From assembly GCF_005938645.2 (NCBI RefSeq), contig NZ_CP042171.1, positions 5,890,001 through 5,954,000 on the forward strand: a stretch of 64,000 bases of DNA, written 5' to 3'. Under the pieces are notes generated by a model. The model was not told the origin of the DNA and did no database searches. It was given only the letters and a program-made list of their open reading frames with translations. The stretch is from Pedobacter sp. KBS0701 (GTDB taxonomy: Bacteria > Bacteroidota > Bacteroidia > Sphingobacteriales > Sphingobacteriaceae). This document shows, in pieces, positions 17,404-25,736 of this stretch. The translations under genes were made by a program, and so were the position numbers. Position 1 is the stretch's first letter, and every line of letters starts with the position of its first letter.

Positions 17404-18207
17404 ATGAACAGAGTTACCGAGCAAGAATCTAACTATAACCACATTGATCAGATGTCGGTGTTGGAAGTTTTGCAGGGCATTAATAACGAAGATAAAACTG
17501 TAGCTTTTGCAGTCGAAAAATCTTTGCCTCAGATCGAAAAATTAACATCGGCCGTTGCCGAAAGGATGAAAAGAGGTGGTCGTCTCTTTTACATCGGTGC
17601 AGGTACAAGTGGTCGTTTAGGTGTGGTAGATGCTTCAGAGTGCCCGCCTACTTACGGTGTTCCTTTTGATTGGGTTGTAGGAATTATTGCTGGTGGAGAT
17701 ACGGCCATTAGAAGAGCAGTAGAATTTGCTGAAGATGACGCCGGACAAGCCTGGAAAGATCTTCAGGAATTTGGGATTAATGAGAAAGATTGTTTGGTTG
17801 GTCTGGCGGCGTCAGGTACTACGCCTTATGTAATCGGTGGATTAAACACCGCACGTAAGTATGGCATTTTAACTGGCTGCATTGTTTGTAATGCAGGCGG
17901 ACCTATTGCTGCAGAATCGGATTTTCCGGTTGAAGTGGTGGTTGGCCCTGAATTTATTACCGGCTCCACCCGCATGAAATCCGGTACGGCGCAGAAAATG
18001 GTATTAAATATGTTAAGCACTACTGTTATGGTTCAGCTGGGACGTGTAGTTGGCAATAAAATGGTCGATATGCAGTTAACTAACCATAAACTGGTCGATA
18101 GAGGTACACAAATGGTTGCCGATGAACTGAATATCGGTTATGATGAGGCGGCCGAATTGCTGAACCGTTATGGAAGTGTACGTAGAGCCGTGGAAGCAGG
18201 ACACTAA
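17404..18207 (+). CDS. murQ: N-acetylmuramic acid 6-phosphate etherase MurQ
   Basis: 267 aa, slightly shorter than the usual 275-300. The SIS domain carries FYIGAGTSGRLGVVDASECPP (62-82), the family signature with catalytic Glu79; the second catalytic acid is Asp111 in AEDDAGQ, at the same 32-residue spacing as in the E. coli enzyme. GSTRMKSGTAQKMVLNM is also typical. MurQ cleaves the lactyl ether of MurNAc-6-P to give GlcNAc-6-P and D-lactate during cell-wall recycling. No MurNAc kinase or transporter is adjacent. Confidence 0.93.
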   Translation: MNRVTEQESNYNHIDQMSVLEVLQGINNEDKTVAFAVEKSLPQIEKLTSAVAERMKRGGRLFYIGAGTSGRLGVVDASECPPTYGVPFDWVVGIIAGGDTAIRRAVEFAEDDAGQAWKDLQEFGINEKDCLVGLAASGTTPYVIGGLNTARKYGILTGCIVCNAGGPIAAESDFPVEVVVGPEFITGSTRMKSGTAQKMVLNMLSTTVMVQLGRVVGNKMVDMQLTNHKLVDRGTQMVADELNIGYDEAAELLNRYGSVRRAVEAGH

Positions 18208-18225
18208 GAAATGATAGAAGGATGG

Positions 18226-18308
18226 ATTGAGTGAATGAAAGAATTAGTGATTGATAGCATGTAAGAGTAGCATTAATCATTCCCTCATTCAAAACTCGCT
18301 CATTCAAT
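18226..18308. repeat. Word-repeat hairpin between murQ and the next gene
   Basis: The left arm repeats ATTGAGTGAATGA / ATTAGTGATTGAT; the right arm repeats CATTAATCATTCC / CTCATTCAA / CTCATTCAAT, giving a long imperfect stem. Built like the hairpins at 10541, 28227, 41917 and 44988 but with unrelated words. Confidence 0.6.
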
Positions 18309-18319
18309 AATTAGAAAAT

Positions 18320-18886
18320 ATGCACGAAATTGAGCCTTATTACCAGTGGAGAGATGATTATATTTCGGCAGAAGATGAGCGTTCGCCATTTTATAATACC
18401 GAATATTCAGAACTTTACTTCGATAAGCAGATTTATAACTTTTTATTGCATCCGCAATGGGATGAGTTTGGTTCGAATACACTGTACATGAAGGTATTAT
18501 ATGCCGACTACGACAGAAGTTATGCCATTATCGAATTTATCGGCGAGTGGAACGATGCCATTAACAACGATATTATGCTGATGAAGCGCGATATTTTAGA
18601 GCTGATGATGGACGAAGGCATTAATAAGTTTATCCTGATAGGAGAAAATGTACTTAATTTTCACGCTTCAGATGATAGTTATTACGAAGAATGGTTTCAG
18701 GAAGTAGAAGATGGCTGGATTGTTGGGGTAAATTTTCAGGAGCATGTGATCAGCGAATTTCGCGATAATAGCATCGATTATTACATTAACTTTGGCGGTG
18801 CATTTGATAATCTGCCATGGCGTACATTAAAACCGTTACAATTCTTTAAAAAAGTTGAAGAACTGTTGACAAAAAGATTGAACTAA
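18320..18886 (+). CDS. Conserved hypothetical protein
   Basis: 188 aa, acidic and rich in Tyr and Asp, with no signal peptide or membrane segment. It begins MHEIEPYYQWRDDYISAEDE. Its even composition, sensible length and the Bacteroidetes-like codon use of its neighbours argue for a real gene, but I assign no domain. A cytoplasmic conserved protein is the most that can be said. It lies between murQ and a small membrane protein gene on the same strand. Confidence 0.7.
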   Translation: MHEIEPYYQWRDDYISAEDERSPFYNTEYSELYFDKQIYNFLLHPQWDEFGSNTLYMKVLYADYDRSYAIIEFIGEWNDAINNDIMLMKRDILELMMDEGINKFILIGENVLNFHASDDSYYEEWFQEVEDGWIVGVNFQEHVISEFRDNSIDYYINFGGAFDNLPWRTLKPLQFFKKVEELLTKRLN

Positions 18887-18957
18887 AATATTATCTTTAT
18901 CTTACGAGATAATTTAAAGAAAGAGATTAACAAGGCAAAGCTTAATCATTAATAATT

Positions 18958-19191
18958 ATGAATATTTCAGTAACTCAGTTATATGCACTTTTAAGCGAAA
19001 AGCTAGATAAGGATGTTGCCGAAAATTTAACAAGTTATATTGAGTCTAAAGTTGATAAAACAGTTGTAGATAAAACTGCACATTTAGCCTCAAAAGAAGA
19101 TTTGGCAAATACAAAAACAGACATGATAAAATGGTTTGTTGGGTTATTCATAGCTTTAGCATTAATGATAATCGGACTTTATTTCAAATAA
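18958..19191 (+). CDS. Small coiled-coil protein with one C-terminal membrane segment
   Basis: 77 aa. The N-terminal 50 residues are amphipathic helix (LLSEKLDKDVAENLTSYIES...ASKEDLANTKTDM) followed by a transmembrane segment WFVGLFIALALMIIGLYF. This is the layout of the DUF1640/CCDC90-like small proteins, often seen next to toxin genes or as membrane-anchored coiled coils. No toxin partner is seen; the next gene, 26 bases on, is a BAX-inhibitor-1 homologue. Confidence 0.65.
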   Translation: MNISVTQLYALLSEKLDKDVAENLTSYIESKVDKTVVDKTAHLASKEDLANTKTDMIKWFVGLFIALALMIIGLYFK

Positions 19192-19217
19192 AAACTAATA
19201 AATACACAAAAAATTAA

Positions 19218-19973
19218 ATGGAACAACAAAATTATCAATATCAGGACAACAGTGTTTTCGTTCAGGAACGATCTGTTTCTAAAAAATTCTTTGCCAACGT
19301 TTTCTTATGGATGTTTGTGGCGTTAAGTTTATCGACAGTGGCAGCGTATTTATTTGGTACTAATGAGCAATTGATGCAATACCTTTTAAATATTAATCCC
19401 TCAACTGGAAAAGTGAGCATGTCGATTTTCGGTTATATAGCGATGTTTGCACCACTCGGATTGGTTTTATTAATGGGATTCGGTTTAAGCAGATTATCAT
19501 TGCCAGCATTAATTGGCGTTTTTGTACTTTATTCAGTATTAACTGGAGTGAGTTTAAGTTTTATCTTGTTAACTTATACTTCAGGCTCAGTGGTGAGTTG
19601 TTTTGCTGGAGCTGCCGGAATATTTGGAATTATGGCATTTATGGGTTATACAACCAATATCGATCTAAGTAAATTTGGGCCAATTTTAATGGTTGGCGTA
19701 ATTGGTTTAGTGATTGCCAGTGTAATAAATATGTTTGTTCAAAGCGAACAGTTCAGTTTGTTTATGGCATTCATTGGTATTGCCATATTTACGGCATTAA
19801 CGGCTTACGATGTGCAAAAAATAAAAAGAATTGGCGAAGGGATCGAAGCTAGCGGCGAACAGGTTCTTCAGATTGAATCTAAAAAAATGGCTATTGTAGC
19901 TGCACTGTCCTTATACTTAGATTTCTTAAATATCTTCCTTTTCTTATTACGCATTTTCGGAAGCAGAAAGTAA
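19218..19973 (+). CDS. Bax inhibitor-1/YccA family membrane protein
   Basis: 251 aa with seven predicted transmembrane segments and a cytoplasmic N-terminal tail (MEQQNYQYQDNSVFVQERS). The segment FTALTAYDVQKIKRIGEG and the C-terminal ALSLYLDFLNIFLFLLRI are the family hallmarks. Bacterial members (YbhL, YccA) are pH-sensitive calcium leak channels or modulators of FtsH; the role here is unknown. Its TAA overlaps the ATG of a small downstream gene (TAATG), indicating translational coupling. Confidence 0.88.
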   Translation: MEQQNYQYQDNSVFVQERSVSKKFFANVFLWMFVALSLSTVAAYLFGTNEQLMQYLLNINPSTGKVSMSIFGYIAMFAPLGLVLLMGFGLSRLSLPALIGVFVLYSVLTGVSLSFILLTYTSGSVVSCFAGAAGIFGIMAFMGYTTNIDLSKFGPILMVGVIGLVIASVINMFVQSEQFSLFMAFIGIAIFTALTAYDVQKIKRIGEGIEASGEQVLQIESKKMAIVAALSLYLDFLNIFLFLLRIFGSRK

Positions 19974-20146
19974 TGAATAAGTTTGTCGCAGTTGTTAGCT
20001 TCATCTTAATTGGCGCTTGTATACAGGCGATAACTAAATCTTTTATAACCGAAAATATCTATATTGTAAGTTCCGTAGGTGGAATTTGGTTGGCGTATAT
20101 AGTAATTTTGTATAATAAAAAATATGGAAAAAAGGTAGTCTGCTGA
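19973..20146 (+). CDS. Small two-helix membrane protein, hypothetical
   Basis: 57 aa. It starts inside the stop of the BI-1 gene (TAATG). The translation has two hydrophobic stretches (FVAVVSFILIGACIQAI and YIVSSVGGIWLAYIVILY) and a basic C-terminal tail (NKKYGKKVVC). The overlap and the two clean membrane segments support a real gene. Function unknown. A terminator follows. Confidence 0.55.
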   Translation: MNKFVAVVSFILIGACIQAITKSFITENIYIVSSVGGIWLAYIVILYNKKYGKKVVC

Positions 20147-20170
20147 TTTTAAAAACAGAACAATATTCTT

Positions 20171-20199
20171 AAGGCTGCGCAGTTTTGCGTGGCCTTTGT
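20171..20199 (+). terminator. Terminator before the metH leader
   Basis: An 11-bp stem with two wobbles, AAGGCTGCGCA/TGCGTGGCCTT, with a 4-base loop, then TGTAATTTT. It separates the BI-1 transcript from the riboswitch-controlled metH. Confidence 0.6.
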
Positions 20200-20226
20200 A
20201 ATTTTATTTGGTTGCAAGGCGATAAA

Positions 20227-20259
20227 TTTTGGAATTGATGTTGCTTTGTTGCATTTTTG
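20227..20259 (+). promoter_or_regulatory. Promoter of the SAM-riboswitch/metH transcript
   Basis: TTTTG (20227-20231), a 20-base spacer, CATTTTTG (20252-20259), one mismatch to TAnnTTTG. The predicted start lies four to five bases on, where the riboswitch P1 stem begins. Confidence 0.5.
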
Positions 20260-20263
20260 TATG

Positions 20264-20363
20264 CTTATTAAGAAAGACGGAGGGATTAGACCCAACGAAG
20301 TCTTAGCAACCTGTAACCTACAAGGTGCTAAATTCTATTCTGCAAATAGCGGAAACAGATAAG
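20264..20363 (+). ncRNA. SAM-I (S-box) riboswitch upstream of metH
   Basis: P1 is CTTAT (20264-20268) with ATAAG (20359-20363). Between them are the conserved core pieces AAGAAAGACGGAGGGATTAG, ACCCAACGAAGTC and TTAGCAACC, the P3-like pair ACCTACAAGGT, and CTGCAAATAGCGGAAACAGAT. This is the S-box consensus. SAM binding is expected to lower metH (and perhaps metF) expression. No Rho-independent terminator is evident between 20364 and the start codon at 20487, so control may act on translation or by another route. Confidence 0.9.
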
Positions 20364-20486
20364 TTTAGGATTACGATTCACGTACCAACTTTTTAGATAA
20401 GCCTTTTAGGATGTAATAATGTATAATGGAGGATGTATGATGTGTCTTGCCATTTTCCATTTTCCATCCCACATTTTACACAACAA

Positions 20487-23400
20487 ATGGGTATAAGAGA
20501 AGAATTAGAGAAACGTATTTTGGTGATTGATGGTGCAATGGGTACCATGATTCAGCGATATACCTTAACCGAAGAAGATTTTAGAGGGGAGCGATTTAAA
20601 AACCATCCCTGTGATGTAAAAGGCAACAACGATTTGCTCAACATCACACGTCCGGATATTATAAAAACAATACACCTGGAATACCTGGCGGCCGGTGCCG
20701 ATATCATCGAAACCAATACGTTCAGTACCCAGCGCATTTCGATGGCCGATTACCAGATGGAAGACCTTTCTTACGAAATGAGTTTCGAAGGGGCACGGGT
20801 GGCAAAAGAAGCTGTAAATGAATTTATGGCTGCAAACCCCGGTCGCAAGTGTTTTGTGGCTGGTGCTATTGGCCCAACTAACCGTACCCTTTCCATGTCG
20901 CCGAATGTAAACGACCCTGGTTTTAGGGCGGTTTATTTTGATGAACTGGAAGCTGCTTATTATGAGCAGGTACGGGGTTTGGTAGATGGTGGTTCTGATG
21001 TATTATTAATCGAAACTATTTTCGATACTTTAAATGCTAAAGTGGCTATTGTAGCCATAAAAAAATACGAAGAGGTAATTGGCCGTAAACTGGAGATCAT
21101 GATTTCTGGTACTATTACCGATGCTTCCGGCAGAACACTTTCGGGGCAAACTGCCGAAGCTTTTCTGAACTCTGTAATGCACGCAAAACCATTAAGTATC
21201 GGTTTTAACTGTGCTTTAGGTGCAAAAGAAATGCGTCCGCATATTGAGGAGCTTGCTGCAAAAGCAGGTTGTTACGTTTCGGCCTATCCAAATGCAGGAT
21301 TACCAAATGAGTTTGGTGCTTATGATGAGCAACCACACGAAACCGCACATTTGGTTGACGATTTTATTGCCTCTGGCTTTGTGAATATTGTGGGCGGTTG
21401 TTGTGGTACTACGCCGGAACATATTGGTTGCATTGCCAAAAATGCCAGAAAAGCTGAACCCCGCAAAATTCCGGTGCTCGAGCCTTATATGCGTTTAAGC
21501 GGATTGGAACCTGTAACCATCACTCCGGATAGTATTTTTGTCAATATTGGTGAAAGAACCAATATTACCGGATCTCCAAAATTCTCCAAACTGATTTTGG
21601 GTGGCGATTATGAAGCTGCATTAGCTGTTGCTTTGCAACAGGTTGAAGGCGGTGCACAGGTAATTGATGTGAACATGGATGAGGGGATGTTGGATTCGGA
21701 AGCAGCAATGACCAAATTTTTAAACCTCATCGCCTCTGAACCCGATATTGCCAAATTGCCTATCATGGTCGATTCATCGAAATGGTCGGTTATCGAAAAT
21801 GGCTTAAAATGTTTGCAGGGAAAAGGAATTGTAAACTCGATTTCCTTAAAAGAAGGGGAAGATAAATTCCGCGAAAGTGCCCGCAAAATTATGCAATATG
21901 GTGCTGCTGTTGTGGTAATGGCTTTTGATGAGCAGGGGCAGGCCGATAATTACGAGCGTAGAAAGGAAATCTGTAAAAGGAGTTATGATATTCTGGTACA
22001 CGAAATTGGTTTCCCGCCAGAGGATATTATTTTCGATCCAAATATCTTAACCGTTGCAACCGGATTGGAAGAGCATAATAATTATGCCGTCGATTTTATA
22101 AATGCCACCCGCTGGATCAAAGAAAACCTGCCTTATGCCAAAGTGAGTGGTGGGGTTTCGAACATCTCATTCTCTTTCAGGGGAAATAATACTGTTCGCG
22201 AAGCGATGCACTCCGCATTTCTTTATCACGCCATTCAGGCAGGTTTAGATATGGGGATCGTTAACGCAGGGATGCTGGAGGTCTATCAGGAAATTCCGCC
22301 AGAACTATTAGAGAGGGTAGAAGACGTACTCTTGAACCGAAGGGAAGATGCGACAGAACGTTTGGTAGAATATGCCGATACCGTAAAATCAAAAGGTAAA
22401 GAGGTGGTTAAAGATGAAGAGTGGAGAAAAGGTTCTGTTGAAGAAAGATTATCTCATTCTTTAGTAAAGGGAATTGTGGAATACCTGGATGATGATGTGG
22501 AAGAAGCCAGACAAAAATATGCCCGCCCGATTCAGGTAATTGAAGGGCCATTGATGGATGGAATGAACATTGTCGGGGACCTTTTTGGTGCCGGAAAAAT
22601 GTTCTTGCCCCAGGTGGTAAAATCGGCAAGGGTAATGAAAAAAGCGGTAGCCTATCTGTTACCATTTATTGAGCAGGAGAAACTGGATAATCCTGACCAG
22701 GATCAGAATTCGTCGGCAGGAAGGGTGTTAATGGCCACTGTAAAAGGCGATGTGCACGATATTGGTAAAAATATTGTAGGCGTAGTATTGGCTTGCAATA
22801 ACTTCGAAATTGTAGACATGGGCGTAATGGTTCCGGCACAGGAAATCATCAAAAAAGCCAAAGAAATAAATGCTGATATTATTGGTTTAAGTGGTTTAAT
22901 TACACCGTCTCTGGATGAAATGGTTCACTTTGCCAAAGAAATGGAGCGTGAAGGTTTTACCATTCCATTAATAATAGGTGGCGCAACAACTTCCAGGATC
23001 CATGCAGCCGTAAAAGTAGCGCCGAATTATTCAGGTCCTGCTATTCACGTATTAGATGCTTCTAGAAGTGTTACCGTTTGCAGTACCTTGATGAATCCTG
23101 AAACGAGAGATGACTATATCGCAGGCATCAGGGCTGAATATGACAAAGCCCGCGAAGCGCATTTAAATAAGCGTTCTGATAAACGTTTTAAAACGTTGGA
23201 AGAAGCTCGCGAAAATAAATTTAAGATCGATTTTCAACCCAACCTACCTGTTCCCGAATTTACAGGTACCAGGGTTTTCGATAATTACCCATTAGAGGAA
23301 CTGGTTCCCTATATTGATTGGACGCCATTTTTTCATACCTGGGAGCTCCGTGGAAGTTACCCGAAAATTTTTGACGATAAAAATGTAGGCGACGAAGCAA

Positions 23401-24167
23401 AGAAACTTTTTGATGATGCACAGGCCTTATTAAAACGTATTCTCGACGAAAAACTGCTAACAGCAAGAGCTGTAATTGGTTTCTGGCCGGCAAATGCGGT
23501 GGGAGACGATATTCAGTTGACAGTTGCCAGTGATCAGTTATCAAATGACTCCAAACTGGTAACTATCTACACCCTCCGCCAGCAGGCCGAAAAAGTAGAT
23601 GGACAGCCTTATTATGCGTTATCTGATTTTATTGCACCGAAAGAAAGTGGTATTCAGGATTATTTTGGTGGTTTTGCCGTAACTGCTGGTATCGGGATTG
23701 ATGAACTGGTGAATGAGTTTGAATCTAATTACGATGATTATAACAGCATCATGGCCAAAGCACTGGCCGATCGTTTGGCGGAAGCCTTTGCCGAGCGCAT
23801 GCACGAACGTGTACGTAAAGAATATTGGGGTTATGCACAGGATGAAAATCTGAGTAATCAGGAACTGATCAAGGAAGAATATGCCGGTATCCGTCCGGCA
23901 CCAGGTTATCCTGCTTGTCCGGAACATACTGAAAAAGGTACTTTATTCCAATTGCTTGATGCGGAGAATAAAATAGGGTTGCACTTAACAGAAAGTTATG
24001 CCATGTATCCAACAGCGGCGGTAAGTGGGTTTTATTTCGCGCATCCCGAATCGAGGTATTTTGGATTGGGAAAAATTACCAAAGACCAGATTGAAGATTA
24101 CGCCATCAGGAAAAATATGCCAATTGAAGAAGTGGAGCGGTGGTTAAGTCCGAATTTAGCATATTAA
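20487..24167 (+). CDS. metH: Cobalamin-dependent methionine synthase MetH
   Basis: 1226 aa, matching E. coli MetH (1227). Start at ATG 20487 (MGIREELEKRILVIDGAMGT); ATG 20433 adds 18 unrelated residues. Four modules are present: homocysteine domain with zinc Cys242, Cys305 and Cys306 (FNCALG, GGCCGTTPEH); pterin domain (INIGERTNITGS-like, VDSSKWSV); cobalamin domain with DVHDIGKN, whose His757 ligates the cobalt; and the C-terminal SAM-binding reactivation domain (RPAPGYPACPEH). It transfers methyl from 5-methyl-THF to homocysteine. It requires B12 and is placed under a SAM riboswitch, with metF directly downstream. Confidence 0.98.
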   Translation: MGIREELEKRILVIDGAMGTMIQRYTLTEEDFRGERFKNHPCDVKGNNDLLNITRPDIIKTIHLEYLAAGADIIETNTFSTQRISMADYQMEDLSYEMSFEGARVAKEAVNEFMAANPGRKCFVAGAIGPTNRTLSMSPNVNDPGFRAVYFDELEAAYYEQVRGLVDGGSDVLLIETIFDTLNAKVAIVAIKKYEEVIGRKLEIMISGTITDASGRTLSGQTAEAFLNSVMHAKPLSIGFNCALGAKEMRPHIEELAAKAGCYVSAYPNAGLPNEFGAYDEQPHETAHLVDDFIASGFVNIVGGCCGTTPEHIGCIAKNARKAEPRKIPVLEPYMRLSGLEPVTITPDSIFVNIGERTNITGSPKFSKLILGGDYEAALAVALQQVEGGAQVIDVNMDEGMLDSEAAMTKFLNLIASEPDIAKLPIMVDSSKWSVIENGLKCLQGKGIVNSISLKEGEDKFRESARKIMQYGAAVVVMAFDEQGQADNYERRKEICKRSYDILVHEIGFPPEDIIFDPNILTVATGLEEHNNYAVDFINATRWIKENLPYAKVSGGVSNISFSFRGNNTVREAMHSAFLYHAIQAGLDMGIVNAGMLEVYQEIPPELLERVEDVLLNRREDATERLVEYADTVKSKGKEVVKDEEWRKGSVEERLSHSLVKGIVEYLDDDVEEARQKYARPIQVIEGPLMDGMNIVGDLFGAGKMFLPQVVKSARVMKKAVAYLLPFIEQEKLDNPDQDQNSSAGRVLMATVKGDVHDIGKNIVGVVLACNNFEIVDMGVMVPAQEIIKKAKEINADIIGLSGLITPSLDEMVHFAKEMEREGFTIPLIIGGATTSRIHAAVKVAPNYSGPAIHVLDASRSVTVCSTLMNPETRDDYIAGIRAEYDKAREAHLNKRSDKRFKTLEEARENKFKIDFQPNLPVPEFTGTRVFDNYPLEELVPYIDWTPFFHTWELRGSYPKIFDDKNVGDEAKKLFDDAQALLKRILDEKLLTARAVIGFWPANAVGDDIQLTVASDQLSNDSKLVTIYTLRQQAEKVDGQPYYALSDFIAPKESGIQDYFGGFAVTAGIGIDELVNEFESNYDDYNSIMAKALADRLAEAFAERMHERVRKEYWGYAQDENLSNQELIKEEYAGIRPAPGYPACPEHTEKGTLFQLLDAENKIGLHLTESYAMYPTAAVSGFYFAHPESRYFGLGKITKDQIEDYAIRKNMPIEEVERWLSPNLAY

Positions 24168-24172
24168 CCCCC

Positions 24173-24233
24173 GGCCCCTTAAGGGGAGGGAATTGCATAC
24201 AAATTAAAATTTAAGGCCCCTTAAGGGGTTGGG
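24173..24233. repeat. Paired CCCCTTAAGGGG palindromes between metH and metF
   Basis: GGCCCCTTAAGGGG occurs at 24173-24186 and again at 24215-24228, a 14-base direct repeat, each copy itself a 12-base palindrome. Related G/C-rich repeats occur at about 33232, 33451 and 43243. The second copy ends ten bases before the metF ATG. Confidence 0.65.
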
Positions 24234-24235
24234 TT

Positions 24236-25189
24236 ATGAAGATTACAGACCATATAAAAAACGCGAAGGGTAAAACCTTATTTTCTTTTGAGCTATTACC
24301 GCCTATTAAAGGGCAAAGTATCCAATGGATTTATGATGCCATAGAGCCACTATTGGAGTTCAATCCCCCTTTTATTGATGTAACTTCGCTCCGCGAAGAC
24401 TACATTTATAAAGAACAGGAAAATGGCTTGCTGCAAAAGGTATCTTACCGCAAGCGCCCTGGTACCATTGCCATCTGTGCAGCCATTATTCATAAATATA
24501 AAGTTGACGCCGTTCCGCATCTCATTTGCGGTGGATTTACCAAAGAAGAAACCGAAAATGCATTGATCGACCTACAGTTTTTAGGGATCGATAATGTTTT
24601 GGCTTTGCGTGGAGATGCACGTAAGGCAGATGGGAATTTTGTACCAACTCCTGGTGGACACTGTTATGCTACAGATTTAATCGAGCACATCAAGAACCAT
24701 AACGATGGTAAATTTCTCCACGAAGATGTCGAAACCTTTAAAAGCGATTTCTGTATCGGCGTAGCTGGTTATCCTGAAAAACACTTCGAAGCACCTAACA
24801 TGAATACCGATTTCAAATATCTGAAAAAGAAAGTTGAAGCGGGAGCAGAGTTTATCGTAACACAGATGTTCTTCGACAACCAGAAGTATTTCGATTTTGT
24901 AAAGAAATGCAGGGAAAACGATATCAATATTCCAATTATACCAGGTTTGAAACCTATAAGTACCTTATCGCAGTTAAATGTATTACCGAAGATTTTTCAC
25001 ATAGATTTACCTGATGAATTGACGGATGCGCTATCTCACGCTAAAAACAATAACGAGGCTAAAGAAATTGGTACAGAAGCGATGATCAAACAATGTAAAG
25101 AACTGATCGATTTTGGCGCCCCTGTATTACACTTTTATACCATGGGCCGCCCTGAACAAACTAAAAAGATTGCTAAAGCTATTTTTTAG
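24236..25189 (+). CDS. metF: 5,10-methylenetetrahydrofolate reductase
   Basis: 317 aa TIM-barrel flavoprotein. Conserved segments: FSFELLPPIKG at the N-terminus, carrying the catalytic Glu; DNVLALRGDAR (folate/FAD site); FCIGVAGYPEKH; FIVTQMFFDNQKYFDFV; PIIPGLKPIS. It reduces 5,10-methylene-THF to 5-methyl-THF, the methyl donor of MetH encoded 68 bases upstream, so the pair form a methionine-methylation unit. The terminator at 25195 ends the transcript. Confidence 0.95.
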   Translation: MKITDHIKNAKGKTLFSFELLPPIKGQSIQWIYDAIEPLLEFNPPFIDVTSLREDYIYKEQENGLLQKVSYRKRPGTIAICAAIIHKYKVDAVPHLICGGFTKEETENALIDLQFLGIDNVLALRGDARKADGNFVPTPGGHCYATDLIEHIKNHNDGKFLHEDVETFKSDFCIGVAGYPEKHFEAPNMNTDFKYLKKKVEAGAEFIVTQMFFDNQKYFDFVKKCRENDINIPIIPGLKPISTLSQLNVLPKIFHIDLPDELTDALSHAKNNNEAKEIGTEAMIKQCKELIDFGAPVLHFYTMGRPEQTKKIAKAIF

Positions 25190-25194
25190 TAAAA

Positions 25195-25227
25195 AGACCT
25201 CGCAGGTTTCAAAAAACTGCGAGGTCT
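25195..25227 (+). terminator. Hairpin after metF
   Basis: An 11-bp perfect stem, AGACCTCGCAG/CTGCGAGGTCT, with an 11-base loop, six bases after the metF stop. The downstream T-run is poor. Confidence 0.65.
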
Positions 25228-25321
25228 GATCCAAACCATTATTGGAAAAGCTCCTTGCTTTCATAAACTTGCGCATAGCATCTGCCCAATATTTCAAATT
25301 CTTACAGAACTTTAACCTTAA

Positions 25322-25355
25322 TTTTGTTGTTTTAATATTGTAGCAATTATATTTG
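25322..25355 (+). promoter_or_regulatory. Promoter abutting the start codon at 25361
   Basis: TTTG (25323-25326), 21 bases, TATATTTG (25348-25355), both consensus. The ATG follows after five bases, so the transcript should start at or very near the codon. Confidence 0.65.
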
Positions 25356-25360
25356 TAACA

Positions 25361-25663
25361 ATGAAATTAGAGGGCCTTAAATATATATTGATTGCCTGCA
25401 TTGCACTAACTTTTGTCTTAAAAGTGAGTCGTGTGGTTTCGTATTTAAGCTATTCTACAGATAATGTTGAGGTTCTATCTACAAGTGATGATGCAACAGA
25501 GAAAGAAGAAAAGAAAATAGAAACCGAATATGCAATACAGGAAACCATGTTTCATGGGAAAATGTATTTTCCGCTTCAAACTTCAAAAAAGGTGATTGTT
25601 CCTGATTGTTCTCTTCAATTGGCATACTTCCCTGAAGTTTTAACTCCACCACCCTCCATTTAA
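25361..25663 (+). CDS. Hypothetical membrane-anchored protein
   Basis: 100 aa. A membrane anchor or uncleaved signal (YILIACIALTFVLKV) is followed by an acidic/basic stretch (DDATEKEEKKIETEY) and a hydrophobic C-terminus ending FPEVLTPPPSI. No known domain recognised. A consensus promoter directly before the ATG supports expression, probably as a leaderless mRNA. Likely anchored in the inner membrane with the C-terminus in the periplasm. Confidence 0.6.
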   Translation: MKLEGLKYILIACIALTFVLKVSRVVSYLSYSTDNVEVLSTSDDATEKEEKKIETEYAIQETMFHGKMYFPLQTSKKVIVPDCSLQLAYFPEVLTPPPSI

Positions 25664-25736
25664 ACATATTTCTGTGTTTAATTTTCTGCAAATCCTGTAG
25701 AACAGATAGTCTATTTCAAATTTTAAAATAATATAT

